Positions 1 to 8,596 of a stretch of 64,000 nt of DNA are shown here, piece by piece. Position 1 is the stretch's first letter. Every line of letters begins with the position of its first letter. A program made the translations under genes and the position numbers. The DNA comes from Pseudomonas sp. JM0905a (GTDB lineage: Bacteria > Pseudomonadota > Gammaproteobacteria > Pseudomonadales > Pseudomonadaceae). The notes under the pieces were generated by a model. The model saw only the letters and a program-made list of their open reading frames with translations, made no database searches and was not told the DNA's origin. Where the stretch lies: assembly GCF_014700075.1 (NCBI RefSeq), contig NZ_JACXBU010000003.1, forward strand, positions 558,001 to 622,000, in the 5' to 3' direction.

Positions 1-654
1 TACGATTTCGCCGGCGAGCTGGGGGCGAGTACCCTCGCGGCGCAGTATTCGCGCTATGTCATCGACCTCAATCGCCCGGCCGACGACAAGCCGCTCTATG
101 CCACCGCCACCACCGGCCTGTATCCGTCGACCCTGTTCGATGGCGAGCCGCTCTACCACGACGGCGAGGAGCCCTCGGCGGCGGAGCGGGCGCGCTACCT
201 GGCGGAGATCTGGACGCCCTATCACCAGACCATCAGCGATGAGCTGGCGCGGATGAAGGCCGAGTTCGGCTACGCCATGCTGTTCGACGCCCACTCCATC
301 CGTTCCTTCGTCCCGCGCTTGTTCGATGGCCGCCTGCCGGACTTCAACCTCGGCACCAACGCCGGCGCCAGTTGCGATCCGGGCCTGGCCGATGCCCTGG
401 TGGCGGTTTGCGCCGAGGCGAAGGACTACAGCCACGTGCTCAATGGCCGCTTCAAGGGCGGCCACATCACCCGTCACTACGGCCAGCCGGACCAGCACAT
501 CCACGCTGTGCAACTGGAACTGGCGCAATGCACCTACATGGACGAGCAGGTGCCCTTCGACTACCGCGAAGACCTCGCGGTGCCGACCCAGGCGGTACTG
601 AATCGCTTGCTGCAGGCGATGCTGGCGTGGGGTCAGCAGCGCTACGGCCGCTGA
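1..654 (+). CDS. hutG: N-formylglutamate deformylase HutG, 5' truncated by window edge
   Basis: The frame is open from base 1 and ends at a TGA at 652-654, leaving about 217 C-terminal residues. The product matches N-formylglutamate amidohydrolase, which releases formate and glutamate in the last step of the formylglutamate branch of histidine degradation in the cytoplasm. Family-typical stretches are visible: FGYAMLFDAHSIRS, the GTNAGASCDP segment and GRFKGGHITRHYG, which contain the His and Asp residues expected for this zinc-dependent fold. The N-terminal metal motif lies outside the window. The rest of the hut cluster would be to the left. The next gene is convergent, only 12 bp away, and I see no hairpin terminator between them. 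Confidence 0.9.
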   Translation, partial: YDFAGELGASTLAAQYSRYVIDLNRPADDKPLYATATTGLYPSTLFDGEPLYHDGEEPSAAERARYLAEIWTPYHQTISDELARMKAEFGYAMLFDAHSIRSFVPRLFDGRLPDFNLGTNAGASCDPGLADALVAVCAEAKDYSHVLNGRFKGGHITRHYGQPDQHIHAVQLELAQCTYMDEQVPFDYREDLAVPTQAVLNRLLQAMLAWGQQRYGR

Positions 655-666
655 CCCGCCGTTGCC

Positions 667-1626
667 TCAGAGGGCGCGGAGGAAGTCCAGCATCAGCTCG
701 CTGACCTCCTCCGGCCGCTCCTGTTGCACCCAGTGCCCGACGCCATTGAGCAGGTGGCAGCCCCGCAGCCCCGGCAGCGTTCGCGGAAACGCAGCAATCA
801 ACCGGGGAATCACCGGAAAACCAAGCACCGAATCTCGTGTTCCGGCCATGAACAGGGACGGTTGACGGATGATGTCGCCGCGCCACGGCGCCATGAGTTC
901 GTTGGAGAGGCGCATGGTCCGGTACCAGTTCAGCCCGCCGCGAAAACCGCTCCGGCGGAATGCCTGCACGTAGTAGTCGAGGTCGTCCTCAGTGAGCCAG
1001 GCCGGCAGCACGTCGGGTTCCTCCATGTGCCCCAGGAAGCCCTGGCCGGGTTGCAAGCGACCGAATGCCGGCAAGCCCTGCCAATCACCGGAACCGCAGA
1101 AGAGCATGCGGCGGAAGGTTGCGCTGACATCCCGCTCCAGCTCGGCTTCCGCCACGCCGGGGGGCTGGAAGTACTGCATGTAGTAATCGCGGATGCCCCG
1201 GTCTTCCAGCACCTTCAGGAAGTCCGTCGGGTCGGGCGGAGTGAAGGGCACGCTCATGCCGATCACCGAGCGAAACAGGTCCGGCCGCACCAGGGCGGCG
1301 GCCCAGGCCACCATGGCCCCCCAGTCGTGCCCGACGATGACCGCCTGGCGCTCCCCCAGCACCCGCACGAGGTCCACCATGTCGCCGACCAGGTGCAGCC
1401 TGGAGTAGGCCTCCACGGCTTGCGGGGCGTCGGTTCCGCCGTAGCCGCGCATGTCCGGAGCGACCGCCCTGAAGCCGGCTGCTGCGAGGGCGTCGAGCTG
1501 GTGCCGCCAGGCGTACCACAGCTCCGGGAACCCGTGGCACAGCAGCACCAGTGGACCATCGCCCTGCATTGCGACGCGCATGCGGATACCGTTGACGGTG
1601 AGGGTTTCCAGCGTCGGGGCGCCCAT
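667..1626 (-). CDS. alpha/beta hydrolase, epoxide hydrolase-like
   Basis: This is a 319-residue alpha/beta hydrolase. The oxyanion-hole motif HGFPE is at about residues 31-35. The nucleophile elbow VGHDWGA places Asp101 as nucleophile, which is the epoxide hydrolase/haloalkane dehalogenase arrangement rather than a serine hydrolase. The catalytic histidine is in GVGHW (His298). The length suits a soluble epoxide hydrolase with a cap domain at about residues 130-230. It lies 15 bp downstream of the flavoprotein gene on the same strand, so the two are probably co-transcribed. A flavin enzyme next to an epoxide hydrolase suggests consecutive steps on one substrate, but that is inference and the substrate is unknown. 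Haloalkane or fluoroacetate dehalogenase is the alternative. Confidence 0.82.
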   Translation of the reverse strand: MGAPTLETLTVNGIRMRVAMQGDGPLVLLCHGFPELWYAWRHQLDALAAAGFRAVAPDMRGYGGTDAPQAVEAYSRLHLVGDMVDLVRVLGERQAVIVGHDWGAMVAWAAALVRPDLFRSVIGMSVPFTPPDPTDFLKVLEDRGIRDYYMQYFQPPGVAEAELERDVSATFRRMLFCGSGDWQGLPAFGRLQPGQGFLGHMEEPDVLPAWLTEDDLDYYVQAFRRSGFRGGLNWYRTMRLSNELMAPWRGDIIRQPSLFMAGTRDSVLGFPVIPRLIAAFPRTLPGLRGCHLLNGVGHWVQQERPEEVSELMLDFLRAL

Positions 1627-1641
1627 GTCCGGGTCTTCTGC

Positions 1642-3054
1642 TCAGGCGAGCAGCGCCATCAGCCTGGGCAGGTTCACCGCTGCCTGCTGCCTGGCGAGGG
1701 TCAGTTCGTGGAGCAGGGCGTGGCGCTCGCTGTCGTCCGGCCGGACGTCGCGTACCACGGTGGTCATCAGGAATAGGCGGGAGCTGAACAGCCACTGGGT
1801 CAGGGCCTGGTTTTCGCGCCAGCGCTGGAAGTTGCCCAGGTAGACGCCCCAGACCCTGAGCCAGTCCTCGGGAACCCGTGGTACCGGAACCGGCTGGCAG
1901 CAGGCGTTCTTCGCCGCGTCGTCGGCCAGGTGGCATTCGACGTAGGCGATCAGGGCGGCTGAAAACACCGGCTGGTTGTTGCTGACGAAGGTCAGGTTGA
2001 TCCTGTTCCCGTCGAACACCTGCACCACCTTCCATCCGGCCAGGGCGCTGGCGCTGCAGTCGATGAACAAGGCCCCGGCGGGCACCTCGACGCTGCCCCC
2101 CTCCAGCAGGACCTTGCCCGGCTCGATCGCCTCGACATGGCCCAACCGCACCTTGTGTTCGATGCCGCGCAGGGCGTTCAGCTCGCTCCGGGTGACGGTG
2201 GCACCGCGATAGGCCCGCGGCGTGACGGAGGGATCGATGCGCAGCAACTGGCCGGACTGTTCAAGCCGGTCGAACAGGTCTGCGAGCGAGGTGGCGGCAC
2301 CAAGGGCCGAATACTGCGCGGTGACGCCGTGGATGCATTGCTCGAAGAACTCGAGGCCGGGCTGCAGGGTGGCGCGATCCACCAGCCAGGGATCGCTGGG
2401 CATGATCCAGTGGATCGACCCCGGCGAGACGCCGTTCTGTAGCAGCCACAGGCAGGTATCGATGCCCGTCTTGCCGGAGCCGACCACCACATAGGCGGGA
2501 TGGGGCTGGCGGATCTGCGGCAGCTCGTTGGGCGGCACGCAGGTTACCCCGGCGGCCACCCGGTATTTCGGCGGGTGAGTGGAAGGCACCTGGGTCTGGG
2601 CGTGGGTGGCGTCGATCAGTTTCCGCCGTACCTGCACCCGGTACTCCGTGCCGCCAAGCAAGGAAACGAAACGATGGTCCGATGTGCGATCCCCGACGTA
2701 GTCGCACATGGGGAAGTAGCGCACCCGCCCCGACGGCAGGAACTGCTGGTTCATCACCTGCTCGTAGTAGCTGAGGATTTCCGTGCCGGAGGCCAGTTCG
2801 TAGAGGTTCTCCCCCAGCGCGGAGCTGTCTTTCCTGCCGCTGCCCAGCTCACGGGAATTCACGCCGTAGCAGGCCGAGGGCTGGTGAAGCCGGACGAAGG
2901 GGTAGGCGTCGTTCCAGTGGCCGCCGGGTTGGGCGTGGCGGTCCACCATCACCACGGTGGCGTCGGATTCGCTGAGCAGCGTGTCGACGAAGGCCATCGC
3001 TGCAGCGCCAGCGCCGATCACCAGATAGTCGGTTTCCAACAGGTCCGGGTGCAT
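1642..3054 (-). CDS. FAD/NAD(P)-binding flavoprotein, monooxygenase-like
   Basis: This 470-residue protein has two Rossmann motifs: GAGAAA at 14-19, typical of FAD binding, and GSGKTG at 192-197, in the place of an NADPH site. A GGHW motif at 44-47 resembles flavoprotein monooxygenases. The usual FMO/Baeyer-Villiger fingerprint (FxGxxxH before the second Rossmann motif) is not visible, so it may be an atypical oxygenase, an oxidase or a reductase. No signal peptide is seen. It is the first gene of a probable two-gene operon with the epoxide hydrolase. The 101 bp upstream separates it from the Nudix gene and probably carries its promoter. I could not assign a substrate. Confidence 0.75.
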   Translation of the reverse strand: MHPDLLETDYLVIGAGAAAMAFVDTLLSESDATVVMVDRHAQPGGHWNDAYPFVRLHQPSACYGVNSRELGSGRKDSSALGENLYELASGTEILSYYEQVMNQQFLPSGRVRYFPMCDYVGDRTSDHRFVSLLGGTEYRVQVRRKLIDATHAQTQVPSTHPPKYRVAAGVTCVPPNELPQIRQPHPAYVVVGSGKTGIDTCLWLLQNGVSPGSIHWIMPSDPWLVDRATLQPGLEFFEQCIHGVTAQYSALGAATSLADLFDRLEQSGQLLRIDPSVTPRAYRGATVTRSELNALRGIEHKVRLGHVEAIEPGKVLLEGGSVEVPAGALFIDCSASALAGWKVVQVFDGNRINLTFVSNNQPVFSAALIAYVECHLADDAAKNACCQPVPVPRVPEDWLRVWGVYLGNFQRWRENQALTQWLFSSRLFLMTTVVRDVRPDDSERHALLHELTLARQQAAVNLPRLMALLA

Positions 3055-3155
3055 GGCGACTGTCCTCGCGAAAGTGCAAACCCCCGCCCCCCAAGGCTAG
3101 TCCCGTTAACCACGGACCCCAGATCAAAGGGTGATTGCGACGATAGCCAAGGGCT

Positions 3156-3629
3156 CTAGCGCTGCAGGCCGAGGTGGCGGATCACGACCACTTCGGCGGC
3201 GATCCGCTCCCAGACATCATCCAGCAGCTCGGCCGGATAGAAGGGCAGGGCGGCCAGTTCGTCGCGGCTGATCCAGGCCAGTTCCTTGATGTCGAACTCG
3301 TCGCCTCCCAGGCCGCACAGGTTGGCCAGGGTGAGCTCGCCGCGCCAGGCGTCGATCCGGTAGAACAGCTCCATGTGGAAGCGGCCCATGGCCGGCTCAG
3401 CGAATTCGCGGACATAGACCAGCGGGCCGACGTCCACCTCCAGACCGGTTTCCTCCATGAACTCGCGGCGCACGGTGTCGCGGGTGGATTGGTCCTTGAC
3501 CGATTCGAAGCCTCCGCCCGGCGGTATCCAATAGGTGTCGTCGCCCACCTCGTGCCTGACCAGCAAGATGCGGCCATCGCGCACCAGCAGGCCGGCGGCG
3601 CGGATGCGATGGGTGAGTGGCGCGCTCAT
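3156..3629 (-). CDS. Nudix hydrolase with a divergent Nudix box
   Basis: This is a 157-residue Nudix-fold protein. The core REFMEETGL of the Nudix box is intact at about residues 55-63. The upstream part is unusual: the conserved Glu seven residues before RE is Gln, and the spacing back to the glycine is about two residues longer than in G-x5-E-x7-REUxEExGU. The fold should still bind metal through the REUxEE part. The start at 3629 gives MSAPLTHRIRAAG, the normal N-terminus of the fold; the frame stays open further upstream but without family similarity. The start overlaps the stop of the upstream lipoprotein gene by 4 bp (ATGA), so translation is probably coupled. The substrate, perhaps a nucleoside diphosphate derivative, is unknown. 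Confidence 0.85.
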   Translation of the reverse strand: MSAPLTHRIRAAGLLVRDGRILLVRHEVGDDTYWIPPGGGFESVKDQSTRDTVRREFMEETGLEVDVGPLVYVREFAEPAMGRFHMELFYRIDAWRGELTLANLCGLGGDEFDIKELAWISRDELAALPFYPAELLDDVWERIAAEVVVIRHLGLQR

Positions 3630-4057
3630 TGCCAGGCCAGCCGGGCGAGCTTCCATTCGCCATCGTCCCGCCACCACTCCAGTTTCACCCCATAGTGCCG
3701 GGCGCTGTCGGGGATCAGCCCCTCGGCACCGGTGAGGGCGATCTGGGCGTCGGTATAGCCCTTCTCGCGGTAGGTCGGGTCCAGGCTGTTGGCCTTGCTG
3801 AGGGCGATCACGCTGACATTCTTGTGGCGCATGAACAGCAGGGTCATGGTGCGATTGGCCCAGTCGCGGTCGTTCTCCTGCTGGGCGATGAATTGCGGGT
3901 GCAGCTGCTCCAGCACCGCGCTGGTTTTCTTCGCTTCGAGGTTGTCCTGCAGCTCTTGTACTGCTGCATCCAGCTCCGCAGCCGGGTCGTTCCGGCCACA
4001 ACCGGCTAGGATTGCCAGTACGCAGAGTGTCGGCAGAGCGATCTTCCTGAGTAGCAT
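3626..4057 (-). CDS. small lipoprotein of unknown function
   Basis: This 143-residue protein begins with a clear lipoprotein signal: MLLRKIALPT, a hydrophobic core, then the lipobox LAGC with Cys20. Residue 21 is Gly and not Asp, so outer-membrane sorting is expected. The remainder is hydrophilic with a helical segment (AAELDAAVQELQDNLEAKKT) and a C-terminal half suggestive of an NTF2-like domain; that last point is a guess. The frame remains open to 5134 across the antisense of pip, but only the lipoprotein start at 4057 makes sense, with a purine-rich AAAAAGGAGTT stretch just upstream. Its stop overlaps the Nudix start. The function is not recognised. Confidence 0.8.
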   Translation of the reverse strand: MLLRKIALPTLCVLAILAGCGRNDPAAELDAAVQELQDNLEAKKTSAVLEQLHPQFIAQQENDRDWANRTMTLLFMRHKNVSVIALSKANSLDPTYREKGYTDAQIALTGAEGLIPDSARHYGVKLEWWRDDGEWKLARLAWQ

Positions 4058-4150
4058 GCTGAACTCCTTTTTCCTCGTTATGATGCCCGGCAGATTAGAA
4101 GGCCGGACTCGTCCAGGGGTCGACCTTACGCACAGTTTCGGGAGCCCAGA

Positions 4151-5125
4151 ATGCAGACTTTGTATCCGGAGATAAAACCCTACGCCCGGCACGAGTTGGC
4201 GGTGGATGCGCCGCACGTGCTCTACGTGGATGAAAGCGGTACGCCGGAAGGCTTGCCGGTGGTGTTCATCCACGGTGGCCCGGGGGCCGGCTGCGACGCC
4301 ATGAGCCGGCGCTTCTTCGATCCGAACCTGTATCGCATCGTCACCTTCGACCAGCGTGGCTGTGGCCGTTCCACACCCCACGCGAGCCTGGAAAAGAACA
4401 CCACCTGGGACCTGGTGGCCGACCTTGAGCGCATCCGCCAGCACTTGGAGATCGACAAGTGGGTGCTGTTCGGCGGTTCCTGGGGCTCCACCTTGTCCCT
4501 GGCCTATGCCCAGGCGCATCCGGAACGTGTGCACGGCCTGATCCTGCGGGGCATCTTCCTGTGCCGGCCGGAGGACTTCCACTGGTTCTACCAGGAAGGC
4601 TGCAGCCGGATGTTCCCCGACTACTGGGAAGACTACCTGGCACCGATTCCGGCGGAGGAACACGGCGACCTGATGCAGGCCTTCTACAAGCGTCTGACCG
4701 GCCCTGACCAGATCGCCCAGATGCACGCGGCCAAGGCCTGGTCCACCTGGGAAGGCCGCACCGCCACCCTGCGCCCGAGCGCGCCCGTGGTGGAGCGCTT
4801 CAGCGAGCCGATGCGCGCCCTGTCCATCGCCCGCATCGAATGCCACTACTTCGTCAACAACGCTTTCCTCGAGCCTAACCAGCTGCTCCGCGACATGCCG
4901 CGCATCGCCCACCTGCCGGGTGTGATCGTGCATGGCCGCTATGATGCCATCTGCCCCCTGGACAATGCCTGGGCCCTGCACAAGACCTGGCCGAACAGCG
5001 AACTGCAGATCGTCCGCGATGCGGGGCATGCGGCCGCCGAGGCCGGCATCACCGACGCTCTGGTGCGCGCGTCCAACCAGATGGCCCGCCGCCTGCTGGA
5101 GCTGCCGCCCGAGGAAGACGCCTGA
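4151..5125 (+). CDS. pip: proline iminopeptidase
   Basis: This 324-residue alpha/beta hydrolase of peptidase family S33 releases N-terminal proline from peptides in the cytoplasm. The HGGPGAG oxyanion motif is at 41-47, the nucleophile elbow GGSWGS has Ser110, the acid is Asp265 in HGRYD, and the base is His293 in [14 protein letters not shown] at about 67-74 is diagnostic of the family. The length is typical. The gene is divergent from the lipoprotein gene with a 93 bp shared promoter region. Its TGA overlaps the ATG of dtd by one base (TGATG), so the two are translationally coupled, as in other pseudomonads. Confidence 0.95.
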   Translation: MQTLYPEIKPYARHELAVDAPHVLYVDESGTPEGLPVVFIHGGPGAGCDAMSRRFFDPNLYRIVTFDQRGCGRSTPHASLEKNTTWDLVADLERIRQHLEIDKWVLFGGSWGSTLSLAYAQAHPERVHGLILRGIFLCRPEDFHWFYQEGCSRMFPDYWEDYLAPIPAEEHGDLMQAFYKRLTGPDQIAQMHAAKAWSTWEGRTATLRPSAPVVERFSEPMRALSIARIECHYFVNNAFLEPNQLLRDMPRIAHLPGVIVHGRYDAICPLDNAWALHKTWPNSELQIVRDAGHAAAEAGITDALVRASNQMARRLLELPPEEDA

Positions 5126-5562
5126 TGAAGGCACTGCTGCAACGAGTCAGTGCCGCCCGCGTCGAAGTGGAAGGTGAGGTGGTCGGTGCCATTGACCAGG
5201 GCCTGCTGGTGCTGGTGGGCGTCGAACCCCAGGACACCGAGGCCAGCGCCGACAAACTGCTGCACAAACTGGTCAACTACCGCGTCTTCGCCGATGCCGA
5301 GGGCAAGATGAACCTATCCCTCGGCGCCGTTGGTGGCGGCTTGCTGCTGGTCTCCCAGTTCACCCTGGCCGCCGATACCAAGAGCGGCCTGCGTCCGAGT
5401 TTCTCCACCGCAGCGTCTCCGGCGCGCGGTGAGGAGCTGTTCGACTACCTCGTGGCACAGGCTCGCCTCAAGCATCCGCAGGTGGCCACCGGCCGCTTCG
5501 GCGCCAACATGCAGGTGCATCTGGTCAACGACGGCCCCGTCACTTTCCTGCTCGAAAGCTGA
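5125..5562 (+). CDS. dtd: D-aminoacyl-tRNA deacylase (D-Tyr-tRNA deacylase)
   Basis: This 145-residue DTD hydrolyses D-aminoacyl-tRNAs, and Gly mischarged on tRNA-Ala, as a chirality proofreader. The two active-site segments are present: SQFTLAAD at about residues 77-84 and the C-terminal NDGPVTF containing the Gly-Pro pair of the cross-subunit motif. The length equals the usual 145. The start overlaps the pip stop. The downstream gap of about 200 bp contains a dispersed repeat before the ABC transporter genes. Confidence 0.97.
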   Translation: MKALLQRVSAARVEVEGEVVGAIDQGLLVLVGVEPQDTEASADKLLHKLVNYRVFADAEGKMNLSLGAVGGGLLLVSQFTLAADTKSGLRPSFSTAASPARGEELFDYLVAQARLKHPQVATGRFGANMQVHLVNDGPVTFLLES

Positions 5563-5672
5563 GCTGGCCCGATATCTGCTTCTTGCGACTCGCCATCCAC
5601 GGAGATGCGGTTTAGCATGCGCGCCATGCCCCGTCGTTCGTGGGCTGGACAACAACAATGATCTGCCCCGTT

Positions 5673-5746
5673 GGCAGGCTGTTGGAACGCGACCTGCGTT
5701 GCCGAGGCGTCGCCTCGACTGCCTCGTTAACGTTTTTCAACGGGCC
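5673..5746. repeat. dispersed inverted-repeat element, copy A (shortened)
   Basis: An imperfect inverted repeat lies just upstream of the transporter gene. The left arm GTTGGAACGCGACCTGCGTT pairs with a right arm ending CTCGTTAACGTTTTTCAAC. The outer arms resemble those of the longer copy at 27193-27337, including CTCGACTGCCTCG followed by TTTTTCAA. The central part found in the other copies is missing here. Confidence 0.7.
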
Positions 5747-5764
5747 GCCCCATTAGGAGAAAGA

Positions 5765-6556
5765 ATGAAAAAGCTTCTCGCGTCTTTGCTGTTCGCCGCC
5801 AGCGCCCTGACCGGTCTGGCCCACGCTGGCATGGTCGATGATGCAGTCAAGCGCGGCACCCTGCGCGTCGGCATGGACCCGACCTACATGCCCTTCGAAA
5901 TGACCAACAAGCGCGGTGAGATCATCGGCTTCGAAGTCGACCTGCTCAAGGCCATGGCCAAGGCCATGGGCGTCAAGCTGGAACTGGTCTCCACCAGCTA
6001 CGACGGCATCATTCCGGCCCTGCTGACCGACAAGTTCGACATGATCGGCTCCGGCATGACCCTGACCCAGGAGCGCAACCTGCGCATCAACTTCTCCGAA
6101 CCCTTCATCGTGGTCGGCCAGACCCTGCTGATCCGCAAGGAGCTGCAAGGCGAAATCAAGTCCTACAAGGACCTGAACGATGCCAAGTACCGCATCACCT
6201 CCAAGATCGGCACCACTGGCGAAATGGTCGCCAAGAAGCTGATCTCCAAGGCCCAGTACCACGGCTTTGACAACGAGCAGGAAGCGGTGATGGACGTGGT
6301 CAACGGCAAGGCCGACGCCTTCATCTACGACGCCCCGTACAACGTCGTGGCCGTGAACAAGGCCGGCGCCGGCAAGCTGGTGTTCCTGGAAGAGCCCTTC
6401 ACCTTCGAACCCCTGGCCTTTGGCCTGAAGAAGGGCGACTACGACAGCCTGAACTGGGTCAACAACTGGATGCACCAGGTCCGCAACGACGGCACCTACG
6501 AGCGCATCCACGCCAAGTGGTTCAAGAAAACCGACTGGCTGAAAGAGATGGAATAA
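5765..6556 (+). CDS. amino-acid ABC transporter, periplasmic substrate-binding protein
   Basis: This 263-residue solute-binding protein of family 3 starts with the signal peptide MKKLLASLLFAASALTGLAHA, cleaved after AHA at about residue 21. The mature part begins RGTLRVGMDPTYMPFEM and continues IIGFEVDLLKAMAKAMGV, the signature of polar amino-acid binders. The frame is open further upstream to 5330, but the ATG at 5765 follows AGGAGAAAGA and gives the signal peptide, so it is the start. It heads a three-gene transporter set with a permease 93 bp downstream and an ATPase. The ligand is probably a polar amino acid; the sequence alone does not say which. Confidence 0.93.
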   Translation: MKKLLASLLFAASALTGLAHAGMVDDAVKRGTLRVGMDPTYMPFEMTNKRGEIIGFEVDLLKAMAKAMGVKLELVSTSYDGIIPALLTDKFDMIGSGMTLTQERNLRINFSEPFIVVGQTLLIRKELQGEIKSYKDLNDAKYRITSKIGTTGEMVAKKLISKAQYHGFDNEQEAVMDVVNGKADAFIYDAPYNVVAVNKAGAGKLVFLEEPFTFEPLAFGLKKGDYDSLNWVNNWMHQVRNDGTYERIHAKWFKKTDWLKEME

Positions 6557-6649
6557 ACCCGCGCCGGCCTCCGGGCCGCGTTGGTTGCGACAGGCCCGGC
6601 CCACAAGGCCGGGCCTGCCTTTTGTTCCCCGCCATGAGCGAGATTTACC

Positions 6650-7612
6650 GTGACTAGAAAACATCGCCGCACCTGGCCCTGGCACATCCTGACCGGTCTG
6701 ATCCTGGTCGTGATGGGCTGGGGACTCTGGTACTCCACTTCGCTGATTTCCTACGAATGGCGCTGGAACCGCGTGCCTCAGTACTTCGCCTACCAGGCGG
6801 AAGAAAGCCAGCGCGCTGCCGATTACGGCACCGTCAGCGCCATTGCCGATGCCGGCGACAACGCCCGCGTGACCCTGACCGCCGAGGGTGGCGAGGAACA
6901 GGTGCTGGAAGTGGCCCGTGACAGCCTGCAGGTGAGTCAGGGCGATGACGTTTCCGAAGGCGACCAGATCGGCGTGACCCGTCACTGGGCTGCCGGTCCG
7001 CTGCTCTGGGGCCTCTGGACCACCCTGTGGATATCCGTGGTGTCTGGCGCTTTCGGCCTGCTGATCGGCCTGTTCACCGGCCTCTGCCGCCTGTCGAACA
7101 ACCCCACGCTGCGCGACCTGTCCACCGTTTACGTCGAACTGGTGCGCGGTACGCCGCTGCTGGTGCAGATCTTCATCTTCTACTTCTTCATCGGCACCGT
7201 GCTGAACCTCTCCCGCGAGTTCGCCGGGGTGGCGGCGCTGGCGCTGTTCACCGGCGCCTACGTCGGCGAAATCGTCCGTGCCGGCGTGCAGTCCATCGCC
7301 CGTGGCCAGAACGAGGCGGCGCGTTCCCTGGGCCTGACCGCCGGCCAGTCCATGCGCCACGTGATCCTGCCCCAGGCCTTCAAACGCGTGCTGCCGCCGC
7401 TGGCCGGGCAGTTCATCAGCCTGGTCAAGGACACTTCGCTGGTCTCGGTGATCGCCATTACCGAACTGACCAAGAGCGGTCGCGAAGCGATCACGACCTC
7501 CTTCTCCACGTTCGAAATCTGGTTCTGCGTTGCCGCGCTCTACCTCGTCATCAACCTGCCGCTGTCGCAAATCGCCAGCCGTCTGGAACGGAGGCTCGGG
7601 AAAAGTGATTGA
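6650..7612 (+). CDS. amino-acid ABC transporter permease with N-terminal inserted soluble domain
   Basis: This 320-residue inner-membrane permease of the His/Glu/Gln/Arg family starts at GTG 6650; a nearby ATG at 6634 is out of frame. One membrane segment at about 11-30 is followed by roughly 85 hydrophilic residues (30-115), and only then by the usual transmembrane block beginning [16 protein letters not shown]. The ATPase-coupling EAA loop is visible as [24 protein letters not shown]. Most permeases of this family lack such an insert and are 220-250 residues long. The insert should face the periplasm if the first helix runs in-to-out. The gene overlaps the ATPase gene by 8 bp. Confidence 0.92.
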   Translation: MTRKHRRTWPWHILTGLILVVMGWGLWYSTSLISYEWRWNRVPQYFAYQAEESQRAADYGTVSAIADAGDNARVTLTAEGGEEQVLEVARDSLQVSQGDDVSEGDQIGVTRHWAAGPLLWGLWTTLWISVVSGAFGLLIGLFTGLCRLSNNPTLRDLSTVYVELVRGTPLLVQIFIFYFFIGTVLNLSREFAGVAALALFTGAYVGEIVRAGVQSIARGQNEAARSLGLTAGQSMRHVILPQAFKRVLPPLAGQFISLVKDTSLVSVIAITELTKSGREAITTSFSTFEIWFCVAALYLVINLPLSQIASRLERRLGKSD

Positions 7613-8339
7613 AGTCCGCAATCTGGTGAAAGTCTTCGATGCACGCGGCCATGAAGTTCGGGCTGTGGATAACGTTTCCACGCAGGTGAAACGTGGCGAA
7701 GTGGTGGTGGTGATCGGCCCATCGGGCTCCGGCAAGTCCACCTTCCTGCGCTGCCTGAACGGCCTGGAGGAGCTGGATTCCGGCTCGGTGAGCATCGACG
7801 GCGTCGACCTCGCCAACCCGAAGACCGACGTGAACGCCTACCGTCGCGAAGTGGGCATGGTGTTCCAGCACTTCAACCTGTTCCCGCACATGACCGTGCT
7901 GGAAAACCTCTGCCTGGCGCAGAAGATCGTCCGCAAGCGTGGCAAGGCCGAACGCGAGGCCAAGGCGCAGGCGCTGTTGGCCAAGGTCGGCATCGCGCAG
8001 AAGGCCAACGAGTACCCCTCGCGCCTGTCCGGCGGCCAGCAGCAGCGCGTCGCCATTGCCCGTGCCCTGTGCATGGAGCCCAAGGTGATGCTGTTCGACG
8101 AGCCCACCTCGGCGCTGGACCCGGAAATGGTCGGCGAGGTGCTGGACGTGATGAAACAGCTCGCCCAGGAAGGCATGACCATGGTCTGCGTGACCCACGA
8201 AATGGGCTTCGCCCGTGAAGTGGCCGACCGGGTGCTGTTCTTCGATCACGGCAAACTGCTGGAAGACGCCCCGCCCGCGCAGTTCTTCGACAAGCCCCAG
8301 GACCCGCGCGCGCAGAGCTTCCTGCGGCAGGTGCTGTAA
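7605..8339 (+). CDS. amino-acid ABC transporter ATP-binding protein
   Basis: This 244-residue ATPase energises the transporter. It has Walker [10 protein letters not shown] at about 32-40, the Q-loop in [11 protein letters not shown], signature LSGGQQQR, Walker B VMLFDEP, and the switch His in CVTHEMGFA, matching the GlnQ/HisP group. The start is GTG 7605, which overlaps the permease end by 8 bp; it gives [11 protein letters not shown], the normal beginning of the fold. The frame opens earlier at 7530 but inside the permease. The transcript probably ends at the strong hairpin around 8536-8569. Confidence 0.93.
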   Translation: MIEVRNLVKVFDARGHEVRAVDNVSTQVKRGEVVVVIGPSGSGKSTFLRCLNGLEELDSGSVSIDGVDLANPKTDVNAYRREVGMVFQHFNLFPHMTVLENLCLAQKIVRKRGKAEREAKAQALLAKVGIAQKANEYPSRLSGGQQQRVAIARALCMEPKVMLFDEPTSALDPEMVGEVLDVMKQLAQEGMTMVCVTHEMGFAREVADRVLFFDHGKLLEDAPPAQFFDKPQDPRAQSFLRQVL

Positions 8340-8428
8340 AGCTCGGAGTAGGTTGGATCACGCTTCACCGATCCGCCAACGGCGCCCCACCCTGGCGCGC
8401 AATTCTGCGGATTGGCACGGACATGCTT

Positions 8429-8450
8429 CCCTCTCCCTTCAGGGAGAGGG
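8429..8450. repeat. perfect hairpin repeat of the CTCTCCCT/AGGGAGAG type
   Basis: The arms CCCTCTCCCT (8429-8438) and AGGGAGAGGG (8441-8450) are perfectly complementary around a TC loop. This hairpin type is scattered through intergenic regions of many proteobacteria. There is no T-run after it, so it is not read as a classic terminator. Confidence 0.7.
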
Positions 8451-8535
8451 CCCGAGGAGAGGGAGGCGGTGCAATCGTCCCTGCAGGCACGTGACGAAGG
8501 TGGGGTTTGAGTTACCCCGCCGGGAAGAGCAGATG

Positions 8536-8569
8536 AAGGCCGGTTCGGATTATCCGACCGGCCTTTTTT
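8536..8569 (+). terminator. intrinsic terminator after the ABC transporter genes
   Basis: The stem GGCCGGT...ACCGGCC is extended by CGGA/TCCG with one bulged T and is followed by TTTTTT. A-residues on the opposite side (GAAGG) are too few for a strong terminator in the reverse direction. It lies about 200 bp downstream of the ATPase stop. Confidence 0.85.
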
Positions 8570-8596
8570 GATGGGTATCGCTTCGCTCCACCCATC
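8570..8596. repeat. REP-like hairpin
   Basis: The arms GATGGGT and ACCCATC flank a loop reading ATCGCTTCGCTCC, followed by CTACGG. This resembles repetitive extragenic palindromes of pseudomonads in which a GGGTGG-type arm and a CGCTTCGC loop recur. A related hairpin is at 60954-60977. Confidence 0.55.

Noticed and set aside
3626-5134. 502-residue minus-strand ORF across the pip gene
   Set aside because: Most of it is antisense to pip and the beginning of dtd, which have full family motifs. Only its last 143 residues, from ATG 4057, form a real gene (the lipoprotein).
5753-7816. 687-residue minus-strand ORF over the ABC transporter genes
   Set aside because: It is a shadow of GC-rich third positions. 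The plus-strand genes have signal peptide, permease and ATPase motifs.
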